Shown: piece by piece, positions 49,285-59,267 of the stretch
Numbering within the stretch: the stretch's first letter is position 1
Layout of the letters: each line of letters opens with the position of its first letter
DNA from: Blepharisma japonicum
Lineage: Eukaryota > Ciliophora > Heterotrichea > Heterotrichida > Blepharismidae
Length of the DNA: 64,000 nucleotides
Reading direction: 5' to 3'
Assembly (NCBI GenBank): GCA_949751835.1
Contig: CATKHK010000013.1
Coordinates: 310,001-374,000, forward strand
Notes under the pieces: generated by a model
The model's database searches: none
What the model was told of the DNA's origin: nothing
Seen by the model: only the letters and a program-made list of their open reading frames with translations
Translations under genes and position numbers: made by a program

Positions 49285-51000
49285 ATGTCTATTAAGGATA
49301 ATAGGCCAAGCCTTAGTACGCCAATAATGACTTCTCCACGCAAAACCTTTTCAAATTATTACACTACTTCTTATAATGATAGCATTGAGCTTAAACAAAA
49401 ATTAGAATCACAGTCCAAAGCCTTGAAAAAACGAAAAAAACTCTATGACTCTTACAAGTCACGAAATACTCAAATATGATATGTTTATAATAAGCTGAGA
49501 GAAGAGCTTGTCAAACTCTACCCAGAAAGACTTACTAAACTAAAAGAATTTGAGCAAAAAACTCAGTCGGAAAGCGAAAGTGGAGAATTTGACCCTGAAT
49601 TTATTCCAGTAGAGAAAGCTTTTTGTAAGATTTATTTAGATAAAGAAATACAAGAACTCAAAGATGAAGCAAAAATCCTTAGAGAGTATATTGGTCAATT
49701 ATTGATTCTATTAACTGAACATGATGATGAAGAATTTGCAAATGATGGGGATGAATTAAGTGATATTGATGAAAGAATCTCTATAAACCCTGCGACTCCC
49801 AATTTAAAGTCAAATAAAGATATATTTTTTCATCATGAACTCCCTTCAGACAAAAAAAATTCATGTCCCTTTGAAGCTGCAATTGATAAACCTTTTGAGC
49901 TTACGTCATCACCTATTGAAATATCTCTTAAAGAAATACCAATTAATCCAATTATCGAAGAATCAAAAAATTGGGAGCCTCTACCATACTCAGACGACTA
50001 TAGAGCTTCTAACGCATATGCATCTGGTGGTTTCGCTTTACTTGATCAGCAAACAGTCACAAAACTCCGAAGTGTTGGCAAAGAAATCATTAGAGAAATG
50101 GGCAAAAAAATTTTATCAGGAAACCTAAATCTTACACAAATTTCATTCCCGATCCGCTGCATGCAAGGAAACACAGCCCTTCACAACACATTAAAAACAG
50201 CATTAATGAATCCTTTATATCTCACAAAGGCAGCGTATATAAATGACCCAGTAGAAAGGATGAAACTGGTAATAGTTTCTTCGATATCTTCATTTATCCA
50301 TACTTCTACCTTTGAAAAGCCCCTGAATCCTGTATTAGGGGAAACACTTCATGGATACTTAGAAGATGGAAGCGAACTTTATGCGGAGCAATCAAGCCAT
50401 CATCCACCAGTTTCTCATTTTCTAATAAAAGGACCAAGTGATTGTTACCAAGTTTCAGGCTATTTCAATTTTATTGCCAAAGCAAGGATAAACTCAGTGA
50501 CTGTAATTTTTATGTAGATTACAAATGTGGGGAGAAAAGTGTTCTCGTTTCCTGATGGACAAAGTATTAGCCAGAATTGCCCTGAAGAAGTGTTTTCTGG
50601 GACGTTTTTTGGGACTATGAGGCATGAAAGTTTGGGAGTTGTAGAGTTCAATGATGAAGTAAATGGGTATAAGTGCAAGATGCAGTTTGGAGGGAATAAA
50701 AATATGCCATCTGATTATATTTTTGGATCTATTGTTGATAGTAATGGAAGCTCAATAAGCACTATTAGGGGGACTTATTGTGGGTATATAGATTTTGACG
50801 GCCGAAGATACTGAGATGCAAGGCATATTAGACCTTATGAAGTTAAATTTTCTCAAGTCCTACCTTCAGATTCAGAAGTGAGAGAAGATATCATTTTGCT
50901 GAGACAAGGAAATATTGACGCGGCACAGCAAGCAAAAGAAAATATTGAAAATGTGCAGCGGCATGATAGAAAATTAAGGGATGTCCGCCATAAGCATTAA
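49285..51000 (+). CDS. Oxysterol-binding protein related protein, join(49285..50502, 50518..51000)
   Basis: 566 residues. The first about 250 residues are helical/disordered, with no PH domain. The OSBP-related lipid-binding domain follows, with NPVLGETLHG and the family signature EQSSHHPPVS; C-terminal YWDARHIRPYEVKFSQVLPSD fits the end of the fold. TGAs encode Trp at QIWYVYN and YWDARH. One 15-nt intron is required inside the domain (SVT-ITNVGRKVF). ORPs exchange sterols or phosphatidylserine for PI4P at membrane contact sites. No FFAT motif or membrane anchor recognised. Confidence 0.92.
50503..50517 (+). other. 15-nt intron of the OSBP-related gene
   Basis: gtaatttttatgtag, GT-AG; its last codon would otherwise be an in-frame TAG. 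Confidence 0.93.
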
Positions 51001-51124
51001 TTTATGTAAAATCCAAATGTAAGTATTCCTAGATTTATTAATCTTTTTAATTTCCCTCTTTAGCACCAACTCAACATAGCCAAAATCCCATTTCACACTT
51101 CGCGGGCTTTTATAATTTAAAAGT

Positions 51125-52333
51125 ATGGAAGAAATTCAACCTCCCACAGTCCAGCCAACCTCGTCAAAAGACCCCTCAATCCAATTAGCAGATCAAGAAG
51201 TCAAGGACGCTTCTCCAATTCGCGAAGAAACTCCAGATCCGGAGACCTTATTTTTCCAAGGTCTCGAAGATTTAAAATCAAATTTATTCGATATTGCAGT
51301 CGAGAGGCTTGGAAAAAGCTTAGAAATAAAGGTTGCAAGACAAGGAGAACTGTCTGTAGATCTTTATAAAAATTATTATCACTATGCTGATGCTATATTA
51401 CATCAATATGAAGCCAATCAGGACTCTCAGCTATTTGGCGAAGAGATCCCAGAAGGAGTTGTTTATTCTGATGAAGAAAATTGTGAGATGGGAAGCCCCC
51501 AAAATGAAGAAAATGAAGGAAAATCTGAAGAAAGTGAAGGAAGCGGGTCTGAGTCGGATAGAGAAAATCAAACTGAAAACAGCAAAAATGAAGTTTTGGC
51601 GGAAAATAATGAAACGCCAGCAGAAAATAATCAAGTACAAGCTGAAAATAATGAAGTGCCAGCTGAAAATAATGAAATGCCAGTCGAAAGCAATGAAGCT
51701 AACAATCCCGCTGAAAATGATGAAGATGAGGATGACCTCCAGCTTGCTTGGGAAAACTTAGAAACTTGCCGCGTTATCTTGAATCTACATCAAAATGACT
51801 TGTATTACCTTTTCCTCACTCACGTCCGCCTTGGTGACCTTCAAACCTGGAAAGAACTATTTGAAGAAGCTTGTCACGAATACCAAGAAGCCTTATCCAT
51901 TTTATTCCGTATTCAGGGTGAGGCGCCATCCAGACGCAAAGCAGAATTATTTTTCTTAATTGGCACCACTTTTCTAAATCAGCCAGGCAAAGAAAAAGAT
52001 GCTGCCCAAAATTTTATTCTGGCAGTAGGACAGCTTGAAGGAACCAAAGAAACAATTTCCGATATAGCAGAGGCAAAAGAAATCGATGAGTTGATGAAAG
52101 AAATTAAGATGAAAATTGAAGATGCATTGGAGCAGGAGCAAAGTATAAATATACTAAAGTCACAGACCATGGAAGAGCCAGAAGATTTTTCTGCTCCCAC
52201 AATTGTAAATGGAGAAGTACAAGACTTGGGAGTTCTGGGGAAAAGAAAAAGAGAAAAGTGCGAAAATGCAGACCCGAATGTCCCTGAAAATATGCAAGAA
52301 GGGAATGAGTGCAAAAAATCAATTGAAAATTAA
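51125..52333 (+). CDS. NASP/Sim3-type histone chaperone (SHNi-TPR)
   Basis: 402 residues. A first TPR (LFFQGLEDLKSNLFDIAVERL) is followed by a highly acidic insert with repeats of AENNE-like units (about 125-200), then AWENLETCRVILNL, as in NASP, and further TPRs (FEEACHEYQEALSIL, KDAAQNFILAVGQLE). A basic tail (GKRKREK) may be a nuclear signal. In NASP, Sim3 and Hif1 the acidic patch interrupting TPR2 holds histone H3/H4, so an H3 chaperone feeding nucleosome assembly is likely; in a ciliate this could serve both nuclei. No intron. Confidence 0.85.
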   Translation: MEEIQPPTVQPTSSKDPSIQLADQEVKDASPIREETPDPETLFFQGLEDLKSNLFDIAVERLGKSLEIKVARQGELSVDLYKNYYHYADAILHQYEANQDSQLFGEEIPEGVVYSDEENCEMGSPQNEENEGKSEESEGSGSESDRENQTENSKNEVLAENNETPAENNQVQAENNEVPAENNEMPVESNEANNPAENDEDEDDLQLAWENLETCRVILNLHQNDLYYLFLTHVRLGDLQTWKELFEEACHEYQEALSILFRIQGEAPSRRKAELFFLIGTTFLNQPGKEKDAAQNFILAVGQLEGTKETISDIAEAKEIDELMKEIKMKIEDALEQEQSINILKSQTMEEPEDFSAPTIVNGEVQDLGVLGKRKREKCENADPNVPENMQEGNECKKSIEN

Positions 52334-52495
52334 TAAAGGTAATTTGATTTAATTTTAAGATATTATGACAGTTCTACTATAAAAAGATTGCTCTATTATT
52401 TAAATAATGATTATAGTGATTATTTTTATTTAAAAATTAATTATTAGATGATTTCATTTAATAATACATATTTAATTCAATGATCTTTTAACTTA

Positions 52496-53593
52496 TTAAA
52501 GTTTTTGAAGAATGAAGTCATAAAGTTGCACATCAAGAGGCATTGGGTTAGCAGCACATCTATTAAACAACTCTTCATAAATGTCGCTAATAATAAATTG
52601 CTTTTCTTGCTGAGGTCTGGTTGCAGCTAAATTCATCATAATAGCTCCTGCAGTCCATTCTTGGAGCCACTCAGTATAAGTCTTCGCAAGTTTCTTTGCA
52701 TCATGATCAATTTCATATTGCCCCCAAGCAGGGAATCTAGAAGTTACTGTTTCTTTATGAACGATTCTCCAATTGCTATTATGCTTTCCAAGTACTTCAT
52801 TGATCATGTCATCATTTCTCTGATAATTTCTAATCGCCATTTTAGCCCTTTCTTCCTGTGTTATTCTCCCAAGTGCTACAAAGTCAGCTACAACATCATT
52901 GAGTAGTCTCCAGCAGCTTAATCTTGGTATAGGATGATCCAAAAGTATATCAAAGCAGAAGTGTCCTCCACTTTTGATTTCTTTCCCTCTGAGTGTAAGA
53001 ATATTATCTAAGTCTTTAATCGCTGTATCCCTTAACTCTTTAATAATGACTGGATCTTCTGACATTGTTGGCCAAATAGTATCTGCTGCAACTCTCATCT
53101 TGCTGATTGGCATAAAGCTATGATTTGCATAAATAAAATTAAGATGCTGTGATGGGAAAAGCTGTTTCCATAGTCCTCCAGGCCTTGCTGCTACAAAAGT
53201 ATTAGTCAAGGAGCCATAGTAATCAGCGCTGAGAGCGAGCTTGAAGTATTCGTTTCAGTTTGCAACTGGAAGGAGGGTTGGATGAATTAAAACTTCACGA
53301 TTCGATCTTGTGCGGAGATCTTTTACTAGTTTAGTTACTATGTGCATTGTATTTTTGCAGCTGACTGAGCAAAAATCAGCAATGGTAAAGGTGCCGTCTG
53401 GGAATGCTTGCTCGGAGTCTTTGAAGGCTTGGAGTGCAGAACTGTAAGTTTTTTCAGCTCCATATACATTCCATACCGGAACATGCACCCAGGTAGGAAC
53501 AAAAATGTTGCCAGGGTATTCGACGTAGACTGGATTAGACGAAAAAGATCTTAAGGCAGGTAATGACCGGCGAGCAGCAAACCTTGAAAGCAT
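52496..53593 (-). CDS. SABATH-like SAM-dependent methyltransferase with mitochondrial presequence
   Basis: 365 residues from the ATG at 53593; a TGA at about 53253 is Trp. The N-terminus (MLSRFAARRSLPALRSFSS) is Arg/Ser-rich without acids, like a mitochondrial presequence. FTIADFCSVSCKNT (69-82) is in the place of the SAM-binding motif IADLGCSSGPNT of SABATH carboxyl methyltransferases, with the first Gly changed. GGLWKQLFPSQHLNFIYANHSF matches the SABATH GSFYxRLFPxxSLHFxHSSYSL block, and GGHFCFDILLD fits the next strand. The family methylates carboxyl groups of small acids in plants. The substrate here is unknown, and the altered SAM motif leaves activity open. Confidence 0.7.
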
Positions 53594-54700
53594 ATTTATT
53601 ACCAATAATATTTTATGGTATATATATTAACTAAAACCTTATTATTTTTAATCTAATATTTATATAAAAGTTAAGTGTTTTTTTTACTATTTTGCAAAAA
53701 TTTTAGTTTTTAAGAATAGTCTATTCAGTAATGATGCCACATATTCCTTTATATAGGCTAAGGGACAATTTAAAAGCTTATGCAAATCAACTATATAATT
53801 CACCCTCGTTATTCAGCCTCTTATTTCTTCTAAAAATTTAAGCTGGCTTTTAAAGGTATAATATCCAAATGGCAGCTAGAGTTATACCTTCTTATTAAAT
53901 TTTCAAGGTTGATGTAACCTGATGTTGAAAAAGACTATCAATTCTATACTCGGACGATATTTTTTTAATACGCATACACTTATATTCAAGAATTTTTGTA
54001 TTAAATAAATTGTCTTGAGTATTTCATACTTATTGTTTTATATTTTCATGATTATATTAGCTAAATTTTTTTTTGGTGACCTTTTAATTTTTAAAACATA
54101 ATTTAGCCACTTCACTAGATTTTATTTGACTCAAAACGAAAGCAATTTCTTTTAATATCTTCAGTTTTATTTTAAATATGGGTCTATAAGAGTTATATAA
54201 AATTATACAAACGGAAAACATTGTCACTGATTAATCCAATCAGCATCCTATCTATTTTAAAAAATGAGCCACTTTGAGAAAAGTAAAATAGAACACTACT
54301 AGCTATCAGTAAAATTGTTTCTCGTGTGTAAAAAATGTATACCATGTAAAATCTTTATTATTCTGTAATATTTCGACTGCAAATTTTTAAAAAAGATAAT
54401 AAGCTTTCCAAATTTGAGAAATTTAAGTAAAATTTTTGAGCCTTATTTTTTCGTATTTTATTTTTATATAAGCACACTTTTATAACCTTAAAAGATGAAC
54501 ATATAAAAAGGGCATTAAATAGAAAATAAAAAAGCAAGCCTAACTAGTGATACAACTAAAAGAACAAATATTGAAAATTAAAAAATAAATTAATGGGCTT
54601 ATTGAATTGGCCATAAATGAAGTTCATATATTTTAAAATTAAAATTTTACGAATTGTGAAATTTAAGATTTTACACATAAAAGAAACATAATTTTCCAAT
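53594..54700. other. Long intergenic region, nothing seen
   Basis: About 1.1 kb, very AT-rich with scattered stops in all frames. It must contain the promoters of the divergent SABATH and CDGSH genes. I found no gene, RNA or repeat. Confidence 0.5.
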
Positions 54701-54967
54701 ATGGAAGCCGCAGCTATTCCTTCAGACGTACGTGCTAAAGCAAAAAAAGGCCCTTATAGGGCTGAGTTAGTAGCTGGCCAAACTTACTATTGGTGTGATT
54801 GTGGAAGATCAGCAAATCAGCCATATTGTGATGGCTCTCATTCTGGTACTCCTTTTGGTCCTTTAGCGTTTACCCCAGAAGAATCAAAAGTATATTGGCT
54901 ATGTGGATGCAAATATTCCCTCAACAAGCCACATTGCGATGGTCAGCATAACAAGATTGAGTGGTAA
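54701..54967 (+). CDS. Double-CDGSH iron-sulfur protein (CISD3/MiNT-like)
   Basis: 88 residues with two CDGSH motifs: CDCGRSANQPYCDGSH and CGCKYSLNKPHCDGQH. Each gives three Cys and one His to a [2Fe-2S] cluster, as in CISD3 (MiNT), where both motifs lie in one chain. No membrane anchor, so a soluble protein, probably mitochondrial; a strong presequence is not evident. CISD3 is tied to mitochondrial iron and redox balance. The gene ends 67 bases from the convergent START gene. Confidence 0.92.
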   Translation: MEAAAIPSDVRAKAKKGPYRAELVAGQTYYWCDCGRSANQPYCDGSHSGTPFGPLAFTPEESKVYWLCGCKYSLNKPHCDGQHNKIEW

Positions 54968-55034
54968 ACTAACTTAATCAATTATAGGCCTGCAAAAAAA
55001 ATATTTTAGAATAAAAATATAGAAAGATAAGTAA

Positions 55035-55923
55035 TTAATGATGAAGATTTATATCTATTTTTTCCCTAAGAAAGTTGTAATATTCTGGTTTTTCCTGCAC
55101 TCTTTTTTCGTATACACTGCCTTCGAAATTTTCTATTTTGTTTCTCAATGTTGCCATCATTGAATACATTATATGCTTAGATCCAAAGTTTACGAGCCAC
55201 CGTGGAAGATACCTCTAAATAAATTTTACAATATTTGCATTAGCAGACACAACGAACACTACTCTAGTCAAATTTTCTGACAAATATTTCACATATAAGC
55301 AACCAATTGGTACATTTATTCTGACTTTGCCTCTATCACAAGGTGGGATCTCTGAGTTCAAATAAGTGCTCGTTTGGGGCGTAGCCATCACAATTGTGCA
55401 CGATTTATCCTCAGGGTTTGGTAAGGCATTGAAAGTTACAACTAATTCTCTATCTGAAAGTGGCCATGGAAATGACATATGGTAAATCACTAATTTTCTT
55501 GTTTTAGTAGGTGCATTTACCACTGTAACACCTTTCATGACATCTACCCTACTGTAAAAATTACCATGTAGGCACTAAATCGATTTCAGATAAAACCGCC
55601 AATGTATCGAACAAATTTTTTTCAACTAAAACACTTGAACGAGTAAAAAAATCGCTGCCACCTCCTCGGCTTTCAATTTTTATATTTCTCTTGTCCTTTA
55701 CTTTATTCCAGTCTTCGCTTTCAAGAAATTCGATGCATTGTTGATATTGGTCCCAGTCAGAACAAAATTTTTTGTACTCACATGACAGGGAACAGCCATC
55801 TAAACTTTCAGGGAATTTGTTAAGATGGTCTTCTATCCTACTATGTAGATCGATCTGCGCTGAAAAGTCATCGTTATAAAAAGCCTGGGTGAAGCTTTCT
55901 ATTAGGTCTTGGAGCTTTGACAT
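55035..55923 (-). CDS. START-domain lipid-binding protein, complement join(55035..55214, 55230..55548, 55565..55923)
   Basis: 285 residues after removal of two tiny introns. The START features are visible in the C-terminal two thirds: the strand with IESRGGGSDFFTRSSVLV, LVPTWVDVMKG, YHMSFPWPLSDRELVV (a START landmark) and the C-terminal helix RYLPRWLVNFGSKHIMYSMM. START proteins bind one lipid in a closed pocket. No membrane segment or other domain. Without splicing the frame breaks twice, each at a GT-AG segment of local type. The gene is divergent from the coiled-coil gene at 56254. Confidence 0.88.
55215..55229 (-). other. 15-nt intron 2 of the START gene
   Basis: On the minus strand gtaaaatttatttag; joins ANANI to RYLPRW and removes an in-frame TAG. 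Confidence 0.9.
55549..55564 (-). other. 16-nt intron 1 of the START gene
   Basis: On the minus strand gtaatttttacagtag, splitting a Trp codon (tg/g); joins LVPTW to VDVMKG. Confidence 0.9.
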
Positions 55924-56253
55924 CTTATTTCTGTGGATATGGTGAAATTTAAAAACAAACAGGAGTCTAATTTGAAAGACCGTGAAAATTTGGTGAAATT
56001 ATTAATTTTTTATTTTTCGAAAGGTAACTACAAAATACTGCTAAATTAAAGATTTTTATGATTGAAGGAATTAATAAATTGATTTTATCTCTTTGAGTAT
56101 AAGATAAGCTCTACTGTTTTACTCATGGCCTATTTTCATATTTTTTATATAATGTTGTCATTTAAGCCAAAAATTTCTCTTTTTACACCAATTTTCATTT
56201 ATAAAAGGACTTAAAATTTTTCCAGAGTTTTTAATTATTAAGTATCATATATA
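55924..56253. promoter_or_regulatory. Divergent intergenic region
   Basis: Upstream space of the START and coiled-coil genes; no motif recognised. Confidence 0.4.
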
Positions 56254-57738
56254 ATGTCAGAAGATTCTAAATCAAACGTTACAGAAGATGAAATAGAAGA
56301 CTTCGATCTAGCAAATACCTTTCATTCCAGTAGTTTTGTGGCCCCACAATTATCTCGAGGCAGCACACCAAGAACTTCCTATGAGCGCCAAAGAAGTTTT
56401 GGTGGGTCATTACCCATTCCTATAGATAGCAGTGATCTCGGTACAATAAAATGTGTATCAATAAACGATGTTGATGAGCTCTCTTGCAGGAACAATGAAT
56501 TTTTAATCTTCCAAGGCGAAACTTCAGATCCCTCTGATAATATTGATGTCCAAATTGATGGAGAAAGCCAAGTTCGAACTTCACTTTCTGAAAAAACTAC
56601 AGAAGAGCTTTCCGATGAAAATGAAAAATTAAAATCTCTTGTAAAAGACTTTTACCTGAAATCTCAACATATGGAAGAAATTCTTAAAGAGAAAGACTCA
56701 GAAATAGAAAAATTAAAAATCGAATATGAGAATGAAATAGAAAATCTTAAATCCTCAATTTCTACCATGGAGTACAGGCTTTCATTGAAAAATAAAGAAT
56801 ATTCTAAATCAACTACTAAGCTAGATGAAGAGAATGAAGAGCTAGAAAATCAAGTTGCTTCTTTAGTTGAAAAAATAAAGTCCCTTGAAAAAGAAAATGC
56901 TCAATTAAACAAAGAGATTTCTGCTTACCAGAAAACAATACAAAATTTAGAGGCAGAAATGGCAAATGCTTGTGAAGATTCATATTCACATGCAAATGAA
57001 AAAATACAGGATCTTGAAAGACAGTGCAATTCTTTACAAAGCCAGTTGAAAACATCAAAACAAGCATTGTCTGAGGCATCAGATGCAAAAGAAAAAATCA
57101 GTGAAAAATTGATGCAGGCAAAGGATGAATTGAATAAGAAAATTGAAATTTCTGATAAAGAAAAAAGGACACTTACTGAGCTTGTTTTTAGTTATAAACA
57201 AGAGATTGAAGAAATGAAACATAAATTAGAAAAACAAGAAAGCTCAGCCTCTAAATCAAAAGAGGATTTGCAAAATGAGCTCCAAAATAGAGTGCATAAG
57301 CTTATACAAGAAAAATCTGAATTAGAAAGCGAAATTAGAGAACTTAGAGATAATATTGATATTAATAGGCTTTCCACCAATCAAGACAGTTCACTACAAG
57401 ATGAATTAGGCCAGCTTAGTGATCGAAGCTCAAAAGGAAACACCCCAAGGTTTTTCCACTTCGACTACAAAAAAGATTTAGAAAAAGATGCTTTAATCAA
57501 TGCATTGAAAGAAGAAAATTTGTCAATGAAAAAGGAATCCGAGACTTTGGGCAGCAAAATGCAAAAAATTAAACTACTAGAAGAAGAAAATTTCAAACTG
57601 CAAAATAGGCTTAAAGAGACAGAATGTGTAGCTATTCAAGCTAGTATAAACTACGCTGAAGCAGCCACTGATCGAGACAACTACAAAATGATGTATCTAG
57701 AGCTGAAAAATGGAAAGAAAGGCTGGTTTCGGAGGTAG
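56254..57738 (+). CDS. Coiled-coil protein, unknown function
   Basis: 494 residues, ending in TAG. Residues 1-110 are disordered, Ser-rich and acidic (PRTSYERQRSF and FGGSLP-like patches that may be phosphorylated). Residues about 115-480 are a nearly continuous heptad coiled coil, interrupted near 375-400 by a Ser/Gly break (SDRSSKGNTPRFFHFDYKKD). It ends in a basic KKGWFRR tail. It resembles golgin- or BICD-like scaffolds only in general form. I cannot name a family. Confidence 0.75.
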   Translation: MSEDSKSNVTEDEIEDFDLANTFHSSSFVAPQLSRGSTPRTSYERQRSFGGSLPIPIDSSDLGTIKCVSINDVDELSCRNNEFLIFQGETSDPSDNIDVQIDGESQVRTSLSEKTTEELSDENEKLKSLVKDFYLKSQHMEEILKEKDSEIEKLKIEYENEIENLKSSISTMEYRLSLKNKEYSKSTTKLDEENEELENQVASLVEKIKSLEKENAQLNKEISAYQKTIQNLEAEMANACEDSYSHANEKIQDLERQCNSLQSQLKTSKQALSEASDAKEKISEKLMQAKDELNKKIEISDKEKRTLTELVFSYKQEIEEMKHKLEKQESSASKSKEDLQNELQNRVHKLIQEKSELESEIRELRDNIDINRLSTNQDSSLQDELGQLSDRSSKGNTPRFFHFDYKKDLEKDALINALKEENLSMKKESETLGSKMQKIKLLEEENFKLQNRLKETECVAIQASINYAEAATDRDNYKMMYLELKNGKKGWFRR

Positions 57739-57793
57739 TAACAAAAATAATTATAAAATATCATAAGCTAACATAAACATTATATATAAAAAT

Positions 57794-58402
57794 ATGCTGC
57801 ACATGAGGATGCTACGCAGATTTGCCTCTTCCCCATGGACGACTCCATCTATAGAAAAGCGTGTAAATATTAATCATGCAATATTTCACGATGATGCTGT
57901 ATTGACCTTTATCCCCCTAAAAGCAAGATTCGCACAATCTGGAGGGACAATTTATCTCAAAAGCAAAGGAGTCATAATTATTGAATTTTTGCCAAGAGAT
58001 TTCAACCAAGCTGAAGGCAGAGCCAAAATAAATCCTGCAAATAAAAAGATTTACCCTCTGCAAGTCGAAAATATATATGATTATGTGTCCATAGGAAATA
58101 ACCCTGTAGAATGGAAAAGGCATAATAATGTTAATGACGAAAATAAGGTTTTGAAGTTTTTTAGATCTGAAGGAGGGTATTCATTGAAGCTGGAAACGTT
58201 TACTGGAAATACGCTTGTTGATAAAAAAGAGTTTACTATGACAGTAAGCGAATATTATATTACCAGGCAATTGCTTGAGGTATCTGCTATTTAGTATTCA
58301 ATTCCTTATCTTATGGGATGGTACCCATTAGGTGATCCAAGACTTGCAGAAAATAGCTTAGCAGCTGAAGAAGTTTCCAATAATCCATTTGAGTCTATTT
58401 AG
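57794..58402 (+). CDS. Whirly-type mitochondrial ssDNA/RNA-binding protein, join(57794..58279, 58295..58402)
   Basis: 197 residues after one 15-nt intron. It begins with MLHMRMLRRFASSPW, a presequence-like start (an internal Met at 57803 is an alternative). The body follows plant Whirly proteins block by block: AVLTFIPLKARF (versus AALTVEPRAPEF), LKSKGVIIIEFLPRDF (versus LSKDGFLLLQFAP), KIYPLQVENIYDYVSIG (versus VFSLSVTEIGTLVSLG), KVLKFF ... YSLKLET, FTMTVSEYYITRQLLEYSIPYLMGWY (versus IPITRAEFAVLISAFNFVLPYLIGWH). Plant Whirlies bind single-stranded DNA and keep organelle genomes stable. Splicing is needed to reach the conserved PYLMGW. It starts 55 bases after the coiled-coil gene. Confidence 0.8.
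58280..58294 (+). other. 15-nt intron of the Whirly-type gene
   Basis: gtatctgctatttag, GT-AG; removal joins RQLLE to YSIPYLMGWY. Confidence 0.92.
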
Positions 58403-58500
58403 AAATTAAACACCAATTTCTTAAATTTTTCAGAAATAAATTATTTAAAAAATCCAACATACCATTTCTAACAATTATAAGATCAGGATATCATTATTAA

Positions 58501-59229
58501 ATGGAAAATCAAGCAGATTATAATCAAGAACCCAAAGGATTTGATATGATCAATCTGGAATCTGACCGAGAAGATCCCGAAAAGCCTTCTCCGCCTACTC
58601 AGTTTGAAGGATTTCAAAATCAAAACTTAGGACAGCAAATTCAGGCTCCTCGAAAGGCAAAATGCTGGGAATTAGAATATTTCAAACCATTTTTTGACGT
58701 AGACTCTGTTACTGTGTTTTACCGAATCCGCAAAGCAATTTTGCCATGGCAGACTTCAACATTTTTTGAAGATAAACTGCCCGATCTCTATTGCCCTTTC
58801 TGAACTGCTACAACATTAATTTTTTTATTAGCAGCAGCTGGAAATTTCTCTACAGATATTCCATTTGAGCCTCATAAATTGGTAACAGGAATTACACTGG
58901 TCTATTGTTTGGTTTTATTGGTACCTACAATTTGTTATTTTATTCTGTCTAATAGTGGTAGCCAAGTGAAATTTATCGAGCTTTTATCAATATATGGCTA
59001 CTCTTATGTGATTTTTTTGCCTACAGTTTTACTGTGTACAATCCCTTCGTCTGTTTTCAGATGGGTTTTGATGAGCCTTGCAGCTGTTTGGTCAGGGATT
59101 TTGCTAGTCAAGAATTATTGAAATGAGATTGAAATTATGAGCCAGGTAGCTAAAATAGGAGTTGGAGTAATAGGGCTAGGAGGACACATAACTATAATGC
59201 TGATGGCAAACCTTTACTTTTTTGCTTAG
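58501..59229 (+). CDS. Yip1-family membrane protein (YIPF1/2-like)
   Basis: 242 residues; TGAs encode Trp at CPFWTATT and KNYWNEIE. The cytosolic N-terminus (about 100 residues) ends in YFKPFFDVDS and a KLPDLYCPFW-like entry, as in YIPF1/YIPF2, followed by about five membrane segments (TTLIFLLAAAG, GITLVYCLVLLVPTICYFIL, SIYGYSYVIFLPTVLLC, RWVLMSLAAVWSGILLV, and a last near the C-terminus). LSIYGYSYVIFLP is a clear Yip1-domain mark. Yip1 proteins work with Rab GTPases in Golgi traffic. It ends 38 bases from the convergent next gene. Confidence 0.88.
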
Positions 59230-59267
59230 TTTTGACAGAAATAAAATAAAAATAAAATTAAAATAAA

